Both the position numbers and the translations under genes were made by a program. Below, in pieces: positions 14,772-16,509 of a stretch of 16,509 nt of DNA. The stretch spans positions 1 through 16,509 of the forward strand of contig DPVW01000075.1 of the NCBI GenBank assembly GCA_003529325.1, written 5' to 3'. The notes beneath the pieces are model-generated. The model was not told where the DNA came from, searched no databases, and saw only the letters and a list, made by a program, of their open reading frames with translations. Positions within the stretch are counted from its first letter, which is position 1; each line of letters begins with the position of its first letter. This DNA comes from Candidatus Latescibacterota bacterium. Its GTDB lineage: Bacteria; Latescibacterota; UBA2968; UBA8231.

Positions 14772-16024
14772 GCAATCGTATCCGCATTGGCTTCGTTGGC
14801 TGTGGTGGGATCACCAGCGCCCACTTGCGGGGTCTGAGGATCCTGCGCGAGGCAGGTTTCGACGACTTCGAAGTCGGCGCCCTGTGCTCACGCTCCCGCG
14901 AAAATGCCGAGCGTTATGTGGAGCGTGGCAAGGGGCCGGCACCACTACCGGTGATCTCCCCATCAGCGACGGACCCGTTGTCGGTGCGCGATGTATTCGT
15001 GCGCGACATCCAGGATCACGATCCAAGGATCTACACGGACTACGAAGAGATGCTGCAAGAGGGCGCCGTCGACGCGCTGGTGCTGCTGTCGGCGGTCTCC
15101 GCCCATCATCCGGTGGCGCTGGCGGCGATGGAACGTGGCCTGCATGTGCTGATAGAAAAGCCATTTGCTCTGACTTGCCGCGCGGCGACGCGGATGATCG
15201 ACAAGGCACAGCAACGGGGTGTGGCTCTTGGGGTGGCGGAAAATGTGCGCTACGCCGAGGGCACTCGTGCTGCAGCCTGGGCTCTGCGCCAGGGACTGAT
15301 CGGTGATCTGCAGATGGTGCTCGCCGGTGGTGTCGGCAACATCTGGTCACCGGATGTCATCGTCGCCAAAACGGCGTGGCGTCACCTCAAGCTCGAGGCC
15401 GGTGGTGGGGGCACCATGGACATCGGTGCGCACCTGTTTGACCGACTGCGTTACGTCTGTGGCGAGATCGACGAGATCACGGCAATGGCGCGCACTGTTG
15501 AACCAACCCGCTACACACGGAATGATGATGGTGGGGTCGTCGAAGAGACGGCATGTGACACAGACGACACCTTCTTTGCGCTGCTGAAGTTTGCCAATGG
15601 TGCGATGGGCAATCTGCTGTTCTCGTGGGCCGGTCACGGCGAAGCGACCGGTTTCGACGGTGGTGGCGCACTCTATGGCAGCGGCGGTGCGATCAAGGGC
15701 AACCGACTGTTGGTGGATGCCGAACCGGAACGGGAACTGGCCAAAGCCTTCAGCGAAGAAGCAGATCCGGCGGAGTGGGATCGCTTTTTTCCGCGCGGCG
15801 TCACCGACGCATTTGCCCTGGAGTTACTGGAGTTCTTGAACGCGATTGAAGAGGGAAGGCAGCCGGAGACGAGTGGCTGGGAGGGATTGCAGGACATGGC
15901 GCCATGTCTGGCGATTCTTGAATCCTCTTCTCAGCGTGGTACGCCGGTGAAGATCGCTGACGTGGCGGCCTGCCGAGTGGAAGGATATCAGCGCGAGATC
16001 AACGAGCACTGGGGGATCGAATAA
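14768..16024 (+). CDS. Gfo/Idh/MocA family NAD(P)-dependent oxidoreductase
   Basis: 418 residues. The start ATG overlaps the stop of the MFS gene, with AAAGGA at 14753-14758 as a ribosome binding site; longer in-frame upstream sequence lies inside the transporter gene and is not coding. The Rossmann motif is GFVGCGGITSAH at 8-19. EKP at 130-132 in the LHVLIEKPFALT segment provides the conserved lysine, and GGTMDIGAHLFD at 214-225 supplies the probable catalytic D218 and H222. The family oxidises or reduces cyclic sugars, inositols and their derivatives. An insert at about 55-85 between the second and third strands makes it longer than the usual 330-390 residues. It closes a three-gene set with a PhyH oxygenase and a transporter. 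Likely job: oxidation of the imported or PhyH-modified sugar-like compound in the cytoplasm. Confidence 0.94.
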   Translation: MSNRIRIGFVGCGGITSAHLRGLRILREAGFDDFEVGALCSRSRENAERYVERGKGPAPLPVISPSATDPLSVRDVFVRDIQDHDPRIYTDYEEMLQEGAVDALVLLSAVSAHHPVALAAMERGLHVLIEKPFALTCRAATRMIDKAQQRGVALGVAENVRYAEGTRAAAWALRQGLIGDLQMVLAGGVGNIWSPDVIVAKTAWRHLKLEAGGGGTMDIGAHLFDRLRYVCGEIDEITAMARTVEPTRYTRNDDGGVVEETACDTDDTFFALLKFANGAMGNLLFSWAGHGEATGFDGGGALYGSGGAIKGNRLLVDAEPERELAKAFSEEADPAEWDRFFPRGVTDAFALELLEFLNAIEEGRQPETSGWEGLQDMAPCLAILESSSQRGTPVKIADVAACRVEGYQREINEHWGIE

Positions 16025-16034
16025 GCACACACGA

Positions 16035-16509
16035 TCACTCGGGCTCACTTTTCTCCATCTTCTCGACGCGTTCCTCCAGAGCACCGTAGCGTTCTTCCAG
16101 AGAGTTCAGCAGATCCACCACTTCCTCCTGTCTCGGTGGTGGCGGTGCGTCCTGGATCGCCTCGATTGCCAGCCACTGCGGCGGCGCGTATCGCCGCGCC
16201 TCGAGCGCTGTCGGCGATCCGCCGTAGATCGGGCAGAGCGCGCACGTCCCGGGATTGCCCCATCGCCACAACGGCGGCTTCCTGAAATGCCCGGTCGTCG
16301 CCATCGAGCCACCGCAGCAACTGTTGCCGCACGTCGTGCAGCCCATCCAGCCGCGGCATCTGCAGATCGAGCAGCACAAGATCAGGGTCGAAGATGGGCA
16401 AGCGCGCCAGCGCATCGATGCCATCGACGGCACAGTCGACCTCGTACCCTTCCGCTTCGATCCGGTCGGCCAGGGCCTCGCGGATATCCTCGTCATCATC
16501 GACGACGAG
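16035..16509 (-). pseudogene. Receiver-domain/HEAT chimera with frameshift, partial
   Basis: The frame enters from the right edge as LVVDDDEDIREALADRIEAE, the start of a response-regulator receiver domain with its acidic pocket, and continues to LVLLDLQMPRLDG with the phospho-acceptor Asp at 16366-16368. Near 16336-16341 the receiver stops: the strands with the conserved Thr/Ser and Lys are missing. Helical sequence follows (VRQQLLRWL, EAAVVAMGQSRDVRALPDLRR, AAIRAAAVA) of HEAT-repeat type. At about 16168-16180 the helix continues in another frame as AIEAIQDAPPPP, then a charged coiled coil (LNSLEERYGALEERVEKMEK) to a TGA at 16035. Removing one G restores a continuous helix. Without the shift the first frame ends at 16045 with unlike sequence. 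The tail resembles the C-terminal end of HEAT-containing M1-aminopeptidase-like proteins. I read it as a remnant; an assembly or sequencing error is possible. The convergent oxidoreductase stop is 10 bases away. Confidence 0.65.

Overview
The window is a gene-dense, GC-rich (roughly 60% by eye) bacterial segment with fifteen protein genes or gene fragments. It has no recognisable RNA gene, insertion sequence, CRISPR array or phage gene, and no stretch above 170 bases without a gene. Co-occurring Cys-type sulfatases, a phytanoyl-CoA dioxygenase relative, a mannonate dehydratase relative, aldo/keto reductases and a Gfo/Idh/MocA oxidoreductase fit the accessory carbohydrate gene content of uncultivated lineages such as Latescibacterota, Poribacteria or Planctomycetes relatives. 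That placement is inference from gene content only; no marker gene in the window settles it.

Layout. (1) Bases 1-1724, minus strand: a comM/yifB-type AAA ATPase followed by the first 45 codons of an exported protein that runs off the left edge. (2) 1858-2757, minus: an unrecognised protein built from two tandem copies of one domain. (3) 2925-5425, plus: an inositol-monophosphatase-family enzyme and a sulfatase, 8 bases apart. (4) 8617 down to 5447, minus: a UxuA-type mannonate dehydratase, a shortened paralogue overlapping it by 4 bases (ATGA), and a second sulfatase. (5) 8640-10423, plus: an aldo/keto reductase overlapping a DapA-family lyase by 4 bases. (6) 12500 down to 10427, minus: a class-C-beta-lactamase-like serine hydrolase and a second aldo/keto reductase, 1 base apart. 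(7) 12625-16024, plus: a PhyH-type dioxygenase, an MFS transporter and a Gfo/Idh/MocA oxidoreductase, joined by two 4-base ATGA overlaps. (8) 16509 down to 16035, minus: a broken reading frame fusing half of a response-regulator receiver domain to HEAT-like helices and a coiled coil.

How the genes may work together. Blocks 3-7 carry the steps of an oxidative sugar-acid route: uptake (MFS), desulfation (two sulfatases without signal peptides), sugar oxidation (two aldo/keto reductases, Gfo/Idh/MocA), possible ester or lactone hydrolysis (serine hydrolase), dehydration to a 2-keto-3-deoxy acid (UxuA type) and retro-aldol cleavage (DapA family). The genes lie in five short, alternately oriented operons and no polysaccharide-degrading enzyme is present, so a small, already released, possibly sulfated or otherwise modified sugar is the likeliest substrate. 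This pathway is a hypothesis.

The most unusual items are the UxuA paralogue, which has lost all four residues aligned with the metal ligands while staying translationally coupled to an intact copy; the receiver/HEAT chimera with a frameshift at the right edge; and the internal duplication in the unrecognised gene at 1858-2757.
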